Shown in pieces: positions 8,601 through 14,605 of a stretch of DNA of 14,605 nt. A program made the position numbers and the translations under genes. The stretch covers positions 1 to 14,605 of the forward strand of contig DFWB01000278.1 in the NCBI GenBank assembly GCA_002380675.1, in the 5' to 3' direction. The first letter of the stretch is position 1; every line of letters begins with the position of its first letter. The DNA comes from Akkermansiaceae bacterium UBA4145. GTDB lineage: Bacteria > Verrucomicrobiota > Verrucomicrobiia > Verrucomicrobiales > Akkermansiaceae. The notes under the pieces are model-generated. The model was not told where the DNA came from, searched no databases, and saw nothing but the letters and a program-made list of their open reading frames with translations.

Positions 8601-10150
8601 CTGCTTCCTCTCCCGTCAGTTACCTCCCCGACAGAGTCGATGAGATGACTGCTCTCATTGACCCCAACGATAACAACGCTCAGAGAGGAAACGATGATGC
8701 CGATCTCGATTACAGGAAATGGGGATCTTGGGGCAATCGCAATACCCTTCGGGAAGCGGCAAACCGAATCAAGGTCGAGCACATTCCGGGGCGGCGCAAT
8801 CAGCTCTACGGGCTGAGTGAGATTCCTGCCGGACAGCCGGAGACTCCGGTCATCAGGTTCGGAACCGTCGACTATAACCCAGCGGCAAGAGGCGCTTCAC
8901 CCGACCAGAGGGGAGAATACTTCCTCCTCGTGAATCCCAACCGAACCGCAATCGACTGCTCAAATTGGGAGGTTTCAGGAGGCATCTCCTTTTCTTTCCC
9001 TGCAGGCACAGTCATACCCGCACGAGGGCGCCTTAACGTAGCGCGGGACGCCCGGGGATTTCGAGAGCGAAGCATCAGCCCCAAGGCGGGCGAGAGACGC
9101 TATCTCATCAGCGGCTATGAGGGTCAGCTCTCCGCTCGAGGAGAGACCCTTACCCTTAAAAACGAAATGGGAGTAGTCATTGATACCCTTTCCTACCCAG
9201 GAAGCCCAACACCCGGACAGGACTTCCTGAGGATAACCGAAATCCTTTTTGCTCCTGCAGCGCCAACAGAACGTGAACTTGCAATCGATCCCACCCTCAC
9301 GGCAGAGGACTTCGAATTCGTCGAGCTGACAAATACAGGATCCACTCCTCTGGATATCAGTGGAGCCAGTTTCGTGGAGGGAATCTCACTGTCCTTTCCA
9401 CCGCAGACCATCCTCGCAGCGGGCCAGCATATTCTGGTGGTAGCAAACCTGACCGCCTTTAATTTACGATATCAAGGGACAGATAATGTCGCCGGGGAAT
9501 ACACAGGCAAACTCAGTAATGATGGAGAGCAGCTCCAGATTCTGGATGCGGAGGGCGAGAACATCCTCGAATTCAGCTACAATGATGCATGGTATGATGC
9601 CACCGACGACGCAGGGCATTCGCTCGTCGCGCGCAATCCAGCCACCACTCCGATCACTGACTTCGATCGCCCCGCCAATTGGGGTGTCAGCCTTGAGCAG
9701 GGAGGGGATCCCGGCATTTCCTCTTCATTCTTTGCCGTCACTTTCTCCTCGTGGAAGTACCAGAATTTTTCCGAGGAGTCCGTTTCTGACCCCACGATCA
9801 CTGGAGGGTCGGTGGATCTTGATGCAGATACCCTGAATACCGTGATGGAGTATGGATTTGGTCGCAACCCGACCACCAGTGATGCCGGTAATAATTACCG
9901 CGCCTCATTGGTAGAGCACGACGGCGCGGACTATCTGGCCCTCTCCTTTCGAAGGCAGAAGGGCACTCTTGATCTCTCCTACGAAGTTCAATTCTCAAAC
10001 GATCTGATAAGCTGGACCCCCTCAGAAGAAACTGTTGGCGAACCTCGAGATAATGGTGATGGAACAGAAACTGTTACCATCCGGGACCAGATTCCTGCTT
10101 CCGGCAACTCGACCCGATACACTCGCGTAAGGATTGCGATCGGACAGTAG
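5678..10150 (+). CDS. Exported CotH-kinase / lamin-tail-domain multidomain protein
   Basis: The 1490-residue protein starts with a signal peptide (about 1-26, PSFSQ). A lamin-tail domain follows at about 28-150 (VIAEFMASNQS, DWIELLNQS, GWFLTDN). Residues 165-340 look like a beta-sandwich of the galactose-binding type (KWDDGFVAYLNG). Residues 393-568 are a fifth copy of the module found four times in the preceding gene (ADSAEEFSGNQGALGW to DGSDGT). Then come a beta-rich linker and a CotH-kinase domain at about 680-1045. Its hallmarks are K729-K730 in the PKKSYDFDF strand, N888-x-D890...N895 (NNRDHGHKNYYLY) and WDID at 913-916. Two further lamin-tail-like domains lie at about 1055-1175 and 1183-1345. 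The C-terminal domain (about 1355-1490) contains SYEVQFSNDLISW. CotH proteins are atypical protein kinases of exported proteins in Bacillus spores; the target here is unknown, and a purely structural role is possible. No Shine-Dalgarno sequence; the ATG choice fits the signal peptide. Confidence 0.9.
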   Translation: MTPLNRFVAPAVAVAIIATTALPSFSQSLVIAEFMASNQSSIRDEDGDYEDWIELLNQSTAAVNLEGWFLTDNATNLNKWAFPDLTLNPNERLLVFASAKDRQDPDSTLHTNFKLASEGEYLAIVRPDGLTVEQHFSPSFPLQAQDISYGLQQITSATTLIGPGTAIRYQIPSNGEGDVLEGTNADSWIATEFPDSQWSAGSAAIGYATGSPDAYDLLIETDVEEQMFSEATSVYIRIPFTAPDPSSLSALNLKMKWDDGFVAYLNGNPLPIAEENAPSTDELNYQSSATASHSDSQAVVYDNYDISPSLLSLGENVLCIHGLNVSTGSSDFLIVPELEALSSSGTSTPAYFAVPSPNAPNNTGNSSVGPLIRNVTRNIPPITLATATPPVAADSAEEFSGNQGALGWFYGYQEGAGPYDPDTSFIPFAGGEQGGPWNGTTQEWSGSAWDANTSASSPWTSLEATSMHPNDSNPGPEQYPIRRWVSDASGLHTIAGTFHNLSASGDGTTGRVFHEGNEIFSQLTDGGPVDFSIIRNLNEGDRLDFLVDSGPFDQDGSDGTDQTVTIYEGSFGTTSVVIEAEVLPTMHPVETVSLIWRVMYDQETTSPMLDDGRGGDAFAGDGIYTATISTTDLSRGEMLRWKVLATDTAGVTARQPQFPDPRDSPEYFGTIAADASVTNSNLPIFHWFTSNPGGANTTSGSRGSVYYLGEFYDNIQADRHGQSTGGFPKKSYDFDFNKSNRFLFQEGEGRVKDINMLTNWADKSKTRNTLGYEMVRRSGEPAHFAFPVRIQQNGSFFSVADMVEDGDDRYLDRVGLDPEGALYKMYNRLDSSSSGINKKTRKNENNRDLQDLINGLGLSGEARLRYGYDNIDIPGTINYLAALDLTNNRDHGHKNYYLYRDTLGTGEWRPLVWDIDLCLGRNWVSGPAYFDDTFTNNNLRAGASNRLKTFVFNDTTLNQMYLRRVRTLMDQLIGPASSPVSYLPDRVDEMTALIDPNDNNAQRGNDDADLDYRKWGSWGNRNTLREAANRIKVEHIPGRRNQLYGLSEIPAGQPETPVIRFGTVDYNPAARGASPDQRGEYFLLVNPNRTAIDCSNWEVSGGISFSFPAGTVIPARGRLNVARDARGFRERSISPKAGERRYLISGYEGQLSARGETLTLKNEMGVVIDTLSYPGSPTPGQDFLRITEILFAPAAPTERELAIDPTLTAEDFEFVELTNTGSTPLDISGASFVEGISLSFPPQTILAAGQHILVVANLTAFNLRYQGTDNVAGEYTGKLSNDGEQLQILDAEGENILEFSYNDAWYDATDDAGHSLVARNPATTPITDFDRPANWGVSLEQGGDPGISSSFFAVTFSSWKYQNFSEESVSDPTITGGSVDLDADTLNTVMEYGFGRNPTTSDAGNNYRASLVEHDGADYLALSFRRQKGTLDLSYEVQFSNDLISWTPSEETVGEPRDNGDGTETVTIRDQIPASGNSTRYTRVRIAIGQ
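6854..7381 (+). repeat. Fifth copy of the ADS...GW..GY module, inside the CotH protein gene
   Basis: Residues 393-568 of the CotH protein repeat the module of the neighbouring gene: ADSAEEFSGNQGALGWFYGY at the start, FIPF, PWTSLEATSMHPN, YPIRRW, SGDGTTGRVFHEGNEI, GDRLDF and DGSDGTDQTVTI at the end. In layout it is closest to copies 1 and 4 of the upstream gene, since it has the longer middle segment before PWT. Confidence 0.85.
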
Positions 10151-10171
10151 TCCGATCCGCTTTCCTCCCAT

Positions 10172-10194
10172 ATTCCTCCATATTTTGGCGGAAT
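10172..10194 (+). terminator. Possible weak terminator after the CotH gene
   Basis: ATTCCTCC (10172-10179) pairs with GGCGGAAT (10187-10194) as an 8-bp stem with one mismatch and a loop of ATATTTT, followed by CTTCT. The stem is imperfect and the T-tract poor. Its place 21 bp after the stop at 10150 makes it plausible. The rest of the 119-bp gap before 10270 has a TTGACG box at 10230 but no good -10 partner. Confidence 0.33.
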
Positions 10195-10269
10195 CTTCTA
10201 AACCTCATTGGATTAGCTCCGGCAGATAGTTGACGGAAGGTTCTCCTTACTGGAAAGTTCTCTTCACCA

Positions 10270-12021
10270 ATGCTTTCTTCCTCTCGCTTGGCCAGTCTGC
10301 TCTTCCTGACAATGCTGTCCTCGGCCTGTCAAAAGAAGGAAGAAGAGCCGCCACGTCCCGACCCTGCTTGGAACGGATCCCGGTCAGCGCCGGAAACAAT
10401 TAATACAGATTCTGACCCAACGCTCTCGGAGTGGGAGACCGAGGTTTTTGCCTCCGCGACCGGGCTCCAGCTGAAAGAAATCAAGGACTTTCTCCGTGCC
10501 AAGATTACAACTCCCCCAGCGGGAACGTGCCACCCCCTGAGCGGATTCCTCATGGACTCTCTTCCTGCTGGCGAAGCCTTTCATGTCCAACGGGCCAGCA
10601 ATACCGAGGGCGAGCCAATGGATCTTTCTGTCGCTCTCCAAGATCTCCGCGGTAAGTTCAGCAACGATAAAGCGGCAATGGCCGAAATTAAAGTCGTCAA
10701 AGTCGACCTCTCTGGAGAAACAGCAACCACTGCACTCAATGTTCAGATTGCCGATTCAAGACTGCAGATCAATGCCAGATGGATCGCCCAGTGGACCAAG
10801 GATGACCCTCCTGCCCTTCTGGATCTGAAAGTCACAAGCCATGAGGAGTGCCTTCGGGGTAGTGGAGGAAGTTTGGCAGATTCCACAGGCACAGTACTTG
10901 CCTCCTTTGAGGAGAAGGCTCAGGTCGTCCATGGAATGGATCACTGGGTAGGCCGGATTGAGACTCTTCTTGGCATCGAAATTGGGGGCTGGCACGGACT
11001 CGCTGCCGCCGACATCAATAATGACGGACTTGATGACATCTACCTTTGCGACGGCGGCGGCCTCCCCAACAGGCTGTTCGTTCAGCAGCAGGATGGCACA
11101 GCTCTTGATCGATCCCGGGAATCTGGACTTGGACTTCTCGACCACAGCTTTGGATCACTGTTCGCCGACTTCGATAATGACGGGGATCAGGATGCAGCCA
11201 TCGCAATGGCCTCAGGGGTTCTCATCCTTGAAAATGATGGAACGGGAACTTTTTCTCCAGTAACCGCAAAAAGCTTTCCTTCTGCAGTTCCATATTCTCT
11301 GGCGGCGGCGGATTATGACGAAGATGGAGATCTCGACCTCTTTGCCAGCTGCTACGTGCAACGAGCTGGAGCAAATCGCCACTCCTTTGTGGCAAGGCCA
11401 CTACCCTATCATGATGCTACCAATGGAGGCCGCAACGAACTATTGAGGAACGAGGGAAGCCTGCGCTTCCGCAATGTGACCAAGGAAGCGGGTCTGCATC
11501 CCGGTAACAGCAAGTTCTCGTATTCCGCCAGCTGGGAGGACTACGACCAAGACGGGGATATGGACCTCTACGTCGCCAATGATTTTGGCGGAAATAACCT
11601 CTACCGCAATGCTCTCCGGGAATCTGGCAAACCCACTTTCACCGATGTAGCTGCGGAGGCCGGAGTGCGGGATGTCGCAGCCGGCATGTCCGCATGCTGG
11701 GGCGACTTTGACAACAACGGACTGGCCGACCTCTACGTCGGAAACATGTTCTCCTCGGCCGGTAACCGCATTGCTTTTCAGGAAAAGTTCAAGAGTGGAG
11801 GCAAAGCCGAAACCCGAGCGCTCTATCAGCGCCACGCAAGAGGAAATTCACTTTTCCAGAACCTTGGCAAGGGCCGCTTCAAGGATGTCAGCGTTTCCTC
11901 CGGCACCACCATGGGTCGATGGGCATGGAGTTCCCTCTTCGCTGACCTCGACAACAATGGATGGGAGGACCTCCTCGTAACCAATGGATTCATCACTCAG
12001 AGAGACCCGGACGACTTGTGA
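10270..12021 (+). CDS. CRTAC1-like FG-GAP/VCBS beta-propeller lipoprotein, N-terminal part up to an in-frame TGA
   Basis: Read conventionally this is a 583-residue protein. I believe it is the first half of one 1188-residue product continuing through the TGA at 12019-12021. The N-terminus is a lipoprotein signal peptide (MLSSSRLASLLFLTMLSSAC) with lipidation Cys20, followed by a charged linker; Gln at +2 suits the outer membrane. Residues 50-215 form an N-terminal domain I cannot name, containing a TCHP motif at 86-89. From about 240 come six FG-GAP/VCBS blades with calcium-binding loops: DINNDGLDDIY (249), DFDNDGDQDAA (300), DYDEDGDLDLF (349), DYDQDGDMDLY (425), DFDNNGLADLY (479) and DLDNNGWEDLL (559). 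The frame stops right after TNGFITQRDPDDL, in the middle of a conserved family stretch, with the seventh blade encoded beyond the TGA. Ending here would leave an open propeller with no ASPIC/UnbV domain. Family members are exported; their biochemical role is poorly known. Confidence 0.9.
   Translation: MLSSSRLASLLFLTMLSSACQKKEEEPPRPDPAWNGSRSAPETINTDSDPTLSEWETEVFASATGLQLKEIKDFLRAKITTPPAGTCHPLSGFLMDSLPAGEAFHVQRASNTEGEPMDLSVALQDLRGKFSNDKAAMAEIKVVKVDLSGETATTALNVQIADSRLQINARWIAQWTKDDPPALLDLKVTSHEECLRGSGGSLADSTGTVLASFEEKAQVVHGMDHWVGRIETLLGIEIGGWHGLAAADINNDGLDDIYLCDGGGLPNRLFVQQQDGTALDRSRESGLGLLDHSFGSLFADFDNDGDQDAAIAMASGVLILENDGTGTFSPVTAKSFPSAVPYSLAAADYDEDGDLDLFASCYVQRAGANRHSFVARPLPYHDATNGGRNELLRNEGSLRFRNVTKEAGLHPGNSKFSYSASWEDYDQDGDMDLYVANDFGGNNLYRNALRESGKPTFTDVAAEAGVRDVAAGMSACWGDFDNNGLADLYVGNMFSSAGNRIAFQEKFKSGGKAETRALYQRHARGNSLFQNLGKGRFKDVSVSSGTTMGRWAWSSLFADLDNNGWEDLLVTNGFITQRDPDDL
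12019..12021 (+). other. In-frame TGA, candidate selenocysteine codon (or nonsense mutation)
   Basis: The TGA is codon 584 of a frame that is otherwise open from 10270 to 13836. The residues around it read DDL-x-SFYWRQVV, and SFYWRQVV looks like a conserved stretch of CRTAC1/UnbV proteins rather than untranslated sequence. From memory, and unverified, homologues have DL-x-SFFWRQVV here, in some cases with Cys at x. A SECIS-like hairpin follows 11 nt later. TGA also serves as an ordinary stop in this window (5515 and 13836), so recoding would have to be site-specific. Confidence 0.5.
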
Positions 12022-12032
12022 AGTTTCTACTG

Positions 12033-12049
12033 GCGGCAGGTCGTGTCGC
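12033..12049 (+). promoter_or_regulatory. Candidate bacterial SECIS hairpin downstream of the in-frame TGA
   Basis: GCGGCA (12033-12038) pairs with TGTCGC (12044-12049): six base pairs, one of them G-U, closing the five-base loop GGTCG. Eleven bases separate it from the TGA. As I recall the E. coli fdhF element, an 11-nt spacer also precedes a 17-nt upper hairpin with a GGTC(T) loop read by SelB, and it too contains GCAGGTC. Missing here is a clear counterpart of the bulged U on the 5' side, though T12031 lies just below the stem. The hairpin overlaps codons for a conserved WRQVV motif, so chance is possible. Confidence 0.45.
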
Positions 12050-13836
12050 AAGCACCAGAGACAAGTAGTCCAGACGAGGGAACCAAGGGCTACCTTCGAG
12101 CTTTCAGCGATCTCGCCCAACGCATTCGGGATGGCTCCTCCTTCAGCGGGAGGGAGCGGCATTGTGCCTTCCTGAACACCGGGCAGGGTGACTTCGCCGA
12201 CATCTCAACGCTCAGTGGGTTTGGAATGCCCTCGGATGGAAGAGGCCTTGCACTTACGGATTGGGACCACGATGGGGACCTGGATCTCTGGTTCTCCAAC
12301 CGCTCCGCTCCTCGTCTACAGTTCCTTCAGAACAAGATTCCTCCGGAGAGCTCCCGCTGGATTTCCTTCAGACTGGCGGGCAACCCGGCAAGCAAATGTT
12401 CACGGGATGCCATTGGGTCGCAGGTCGAACTCATATTCTCTGACGCTACCCAGCGCCGGGTAAAGACCCTCCACGCTGGTAATGGCCTGATGAGCCAATC
12501 GAGTAAGTGGATTCACTTTGGCCTTGGAGCCGCGGACAAGCGTCTTGTGGCGGCAAAGGTCCGCTGGGCGGGCGGAGCGGAAGAAGAATTTAAAGGGATC
12601 GAGGAAGGGAAACGCTGGATCCTGACGCAGGAGCGTGGGCAAGCGATAGAGGCAGGCAAGAGAGAGTCCGTCAGTCTTCCGGCTAAGCCAATCAGCCTCC
12701 CCGAAGCGACGGAGGTCGCTCGCATCCGGCTCTCGCAACCTCTCAAGATTCCCGAGCTCAGCTACCAGGATTTCTCGGGCAAGGCACAAAGCATTACTCG
12801 ACTTACTTCAAGCACGGCGGTTCTCATCAATCTCTGGGCGAGTTGGTGTACCCCTTGCGCTTCCGAACTAGAGGCATTTGAGAGTTCCCGTAGCTTGCTC
12901 GAATCCAAAGGTATCAGGGTTATCGCCCTGAACGTCGACCACCTCAATCCAGATGAACAGATTACTCCGAGGGATGCCGCACGAGCTCTGGAGAAATTTG
13001 GTTTTCGAGGTGCTGGAGGGATGGCGGATGAACGACTCCTCTCGCTTCTTCAGCAATCGATTCTAGCGACTGTCTACCGTCATCATCAGATGCCGGTACC
13101 AGTCAGTTTTCTGATCGACCGGGGAGGGTGGCTCAGCGCGATCTATAAAGGTCCGGTAGAGGTATCACGCATCATGTCGGACCTTGAGAAGCTTGGAAGG
13201 AACCCTCAGTCCGCGCTTGAGGCTGCCGTTCCCTTCGAGGGAGTATGGGCCAAAAAATATTTTCCTGCGGATCCCGTGGCTCTTTCGAGAGCCTCCATGG
13301 AAGGAGCCTATCTCGAAGAGGCCCGTGCCTCCCTGCTCAGCTTTCTGGAGAAGTACGAAGCCCCTCCTGGAAACCCCGGTATTCCGGCAGAACAAAAACG
13401 AAACATGCAGCTCGGATCCGTACATTTCCAGTTTGGCGAAATTTTTCTTCGAGAAAATCGAGAAGCGGAAGCTCTGTCCTCTTTTCTCACAAGCCTGAAC
13501 TACACGCCAAAGCAGATTCCGGCCCTGAACAGAGTTTCGTGGCTCTTGGCCACCGCCGGCAACTCCTCTGTAAGGAATGGAGCGGAGTCCCTCCGTTACG
13601 CAAAATTCATGATGCAGGCTCCGGGTGCTACCGATGACCCAGCTCTTCTCTCTACCCTCGCAGCCGCTCACGCCGCTGCGAACCAGTTTCCTGCAGCAAT
13701 TCAGACAACCTTGAAAGTCATTGCACTTCTGGAGGCCGGCCAGCGGCCAGACAAGCAGAAGGAGCAACAGGAACGCCTGAAACTCTACCGGCAGGGGAAA
13801 ACGCTTTCTTCCCCACTGGGTCGAACTACTCCATGA
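12043..13836 (+). CDS. Continuation of the propeller lipoprotein: seventh blade, ASPIC/UnbV, TlpA-like thioredoxin and TPR-like tail
   Basis: The frame is the same as that of 10270-12021 and is open from 12022; GTG at 12043 is only the first conventional start after the TGA. Counting from that GTG (597 residues), the seventh FG-GAP loop DWDHDGDLDLWFSN is at 73-86. An ASPIC/UnbV domain follows at about 116-200 (RDAIGSQVEL, HAGNGLMSQSS, IHFGLG). A TlpA/ResA-type thioredoxin domain spans about 235-385, with the active site WCTPC (Cys269 and Cys272) and the cis-proline region PVPVSF near 353. A helical TPR-like tail covers 425-570. Starting at GTG would give no signal peptide, although propeller, UnbV and TlpA-type domains work outside the cytoplasm. 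This favours translation from 10270 through the TGA, giving an 1188-residue lipoprotein (UnbV about 707-791, CxxC 860/863). The thioredoxin domain suggests a disulfide or redox function. If no readthrough occurs, this is the orphaned half of a pseudogene. Confidence 0.85.
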   Translation: MSQAPETSSPDEGTKGYLRAFSDLAQRIRDGSSFSGRERHCAFLNTGQGDFADISTLSGFGMPSDGRGLALTDWDHDGDLDLWFSNRSAPRLQFLQNKIPPESSRWISFRLAGNPASKCSRDAIGSQVELIFSDATQRRVKTLHAGNGLMSQSSKWIHFGLGAADKRLVAAKVRWAGGAEEEFKGIEEGKRWILTQERGQAIEAGKRESVSLPAKPISLPEATEVARIRLSQPLKIPELSYQDFSGKAQSITRLTSSTAVLINLWASWCTPCASELEAFESSRSLLESKGIRVIALNVDHLNPDEQITPRDAARALEKFGFRGAGGMADERLLSLLQQSILATVYRHHQMPVPVSFLIDRGGWLSAIYKGPVEVSRIMSDLEKLGRNPQSALEAAVPFEGVWAKKYFPADPVALSRASMEGAYLEEARASLLSFLEKYEAPPGNPGIPAEQKRNMQLGSVHFQFGEIFLRENREAEALSSFLTSLNYTPKQIPALNRVSWLLATAGNSSVRNGAESLRYAKFMMQAPGATDDPALLSTLAAAHAAANQFPAAIQTTLKVIALLEAGQRPDKQKEQQERLKLYRQGKTLSSPLGRTTP

Positions 13837-13885
13837 GAGTGAGGAAGAGGGCCGTATTTCTCCTTTGACCAGAAGTGAGGTGGAG

Positions 13886-13891
13886 AGGAGG
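13886..13891 (+). promoter_or_regulatory. Shine-Dalgarno sequence of the PQQ-type propeller gene
   Basis: AGGAGG lies eight bases before the ATG at 13900 and fixes that start. It is the only near-perfect, well-spaced ribosome binding site among the genes in this window. Confidence 0.8.
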
Positions 13892-13899
13892 ATCTCACC

Positions 13900-14605
13900 A
13901 TGGTTTTCCGTCAGGCATGTCTCACCCTCCTCCATCTCGCGGCTCTCTGCATCCTCTCCAACGCGACTGAGAACTGGGACCAGTTCCGAGGTCCCGGCGA
14001 GGATGGGCGAGCCGAAAATGCTGGATTACCCACGGTATGGGATGAGGGACAGAATGTCGCTTGGAAAACCCCCTTGCAGGGCAAGGCCTGGTCTTCTCCC
14101 GTGGTCTGGGGTGACCGAGTCTGGGTTACAAATGCGAATGCCGAGGGCACGAAACTCTCGGTGCTCTGTCTCGACAAATCCAATGGCAAGGTTCTCTACG
14201 ATAAGCTGCTTTGGACGGTTGAAAAACCACAGTTCTGTCATGCCTTTAACTCTTACGCCTCACCGACTCCAGCGCTTGAAGACGGATTAGTATACCTGAC
14301 TTTCGGCTCTCCCTATACAGCGTGCCTCAGGGCTTCCGATGGTGAGGTTGTCTGGAAACGTACTGACTTTACCTGCGATCATTTCCGGGGCGCCGGCTCT
14401 TCTCCAATCCTCCATGGTGATTCTCTTATCCTCAACTTCGACGGTGCTGATCATCAATTTGTTGTGGCACTCGATAAGCTGACGGGAAAGACCCTCTGGA
14501 AAACGCCTCGGAGCGTCGATTACCGCGATCTCGACGCCAGTGGAAAACCGAAGAGAGACGGCGATATGCGCAAGGCCTATGGCACTCCGATAATGGTCAA
14601 AACCC
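13900..14605 (+). CDS. Exported PQQ-type beta-propeller protein (partial, 3' end outside window)
   Basis: The frame is open from the ATG at 13900 to the right edge, giving 235 codons. The start is set by AGGAGG eight bases upstream and by a signal peptide (MVFRQACLTLLHLAALCILS, likely cleavage near SNA, residue 22). The mature start ENWDQFRGPGEDG is the usual opening of exported PQQ-binding-like propeller proteins in Verrucomicrobiota and Planctomycetota. Repeating blade motifs of the form x-LD-x-x-x-G-x-x-x-W follow: LCLDKSNGKVLYDK (89-102), CLRASDGEVVWKR (142-154) and VALDKLTGKTLWKT (189-202). Strand pairs such as SSPVVWGDRVWV and SSPILHGDSLIL fall between them. This fold is shared by BamB and PQQ-dependent dehydrogenases. 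No dehydrogenase-specific residues can be seen in the visible part, so I do not claim an enzyme. It lies 63 bp after the propeller-lipoprotein gene and may be co-transcribed with it. Confidence 0.9.
   Translation, partial: MVFRQACLTLLHLAALCILSNATENWDQFRGPGEDGRAENAGLPTVWDEGQNVAWKTPLQGKAWSSPVVWGDRVWVTNANAEGTKLSVLCLDKSNGKVLYDKLLWTVEKPQFCHAFNSYASPTPALEDGLVYLTFGSPYTACLRASDGEVVWKRTDFTCDHFRGAGSSPILHGDSLILNFDGADHQFVVALDKLTGKTLWKTPRSVDYRDLDASGKPKRDGDMRKAYGTPIMVKT

Noticed and set aside
10230..10258. TTGACG...GAAAGT as a promoter for the propeller lipoprotein gene
   Set aside because: The -10 half matches the consensus at only three of six positions. It would give an essentially leaderless mRNA, which is possible but unsupported.
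12043..12045. GTG as the true start of an independent gene
   Set aside because: The frame is continuous with the upstream ORF, conserved-looking residues (SFYWRQVV) lie before it, there is no signal peptide for extracytoplasmic domains, and there is no good ribosome binding site.
13165..13935. Minus-strand open frame of 256 codons
   Set aside because: It is antisense to the TPR-like tail of the propeller lipoprotein and crosses into the next gene's leader. Its composition (Ser, Arg, Gly, Leu, no domain) is shadow-like.
13865..14290. Plus-strand open frame of 141 codons
   Set aside because: It overlaps the PQQ-type propeller gene in another frame. The latter has a ribosome binding site, a signal peptide and repeat motifs.
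1..14605. tRNA, rRNA, CRISPR arrays, insertion sequences, transposase or phage genes
   Set aside because: I looked for them on both strands and saw none. The only repeats are the 21-bp coding repeat and the protein-module duplications.

Overview
The window most likely comes from a member of the Verrucomicrobiota, probably marine or polysaccharide-degrading; Planctomycetota are the main alternative. The evidence is a run of very large exported proteins: thrombospondin type 3 calcium-binding repeats, a CotH-kinase protein with lamin-tail domains, a C-terminal domain with the Y-x-V/A-Q-x-S-x-DL-x-x-W signature in two neighbours, a CRTAC1/ASPIC-UnbV beta-propeller lipoprotein and a PQQ-type propeller. 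Most starts lack a Shine-Dalgarno sequence. The phylum call is inference from protein style; no rRNA or marker gene is present.

Layout. 1-819 (minus) is a partial, Pro/Ala-rich, acidic protein of unknown function that runs off the left edge and ends, as far as visible, in 21-bp tandem repeats. A short open frame (821-955, minus) may precede it. 971-1684 (plus) is a classical short-chain dehydrogenase/reductase. 1829-5515 (plus) is a 1228-residue exported protein with four copies of a ~185-residue module separated by calcium-binding repeats, followed by a good intrinsic terminator (5591-5620). 5678-10150 (plus) is a 1490-residue exported CotH-kinase/lamin-tail protein that carries a fifth copy of the same module. 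10270-13836 (plus) reads as one 1188-codon lipoprotein gene (seven FG-GAP/VCBS propeller repeats, ASPIC/UnbV, TlpA-like thioredoxin, TPR-like tail) interrupted by one in-frame TGA at 12019-12021. 13900-14605 (plus) is the start of an exported PQQ-type beta-propeller protein that runs off the right edge. No gap between genes exceeds 300 bases.

The headline observation is the in-frame TGA. The reading frame is intact on both sides. Six propeller blades lie before it, and the seventh blade plus ASPIC/UnbV lie after it. Exactly 11 nt downstream is a 17-nt hairpin (6-bp stem, loop GGTCG) whose spacing and loop resemble the E. coli fdhF SECIS element as I remember it. This makes a selenocysteine-containing CRTAC1/UnbV-thioredoxin lipoprotein a serious hypothesis. 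A point nonsense mutation or a sequencing error is the alternative.

How the genes may work together: apart from the SDR and possibly the leftmost protein, all products are predicted to be exported or surface-anchored. They are built of carbohydrate- or calcium-binding folds and propellers, which fits an envelope or exoprotein locus. No shared pathway can be proven from sequence. Terminator-like signals between the large genes suggest several transcription units, with the propeller lipoprotein and the PQQ-type gene the likeliest co-transcribed pair (63-bp gap, strong ribosome binding site on the second).
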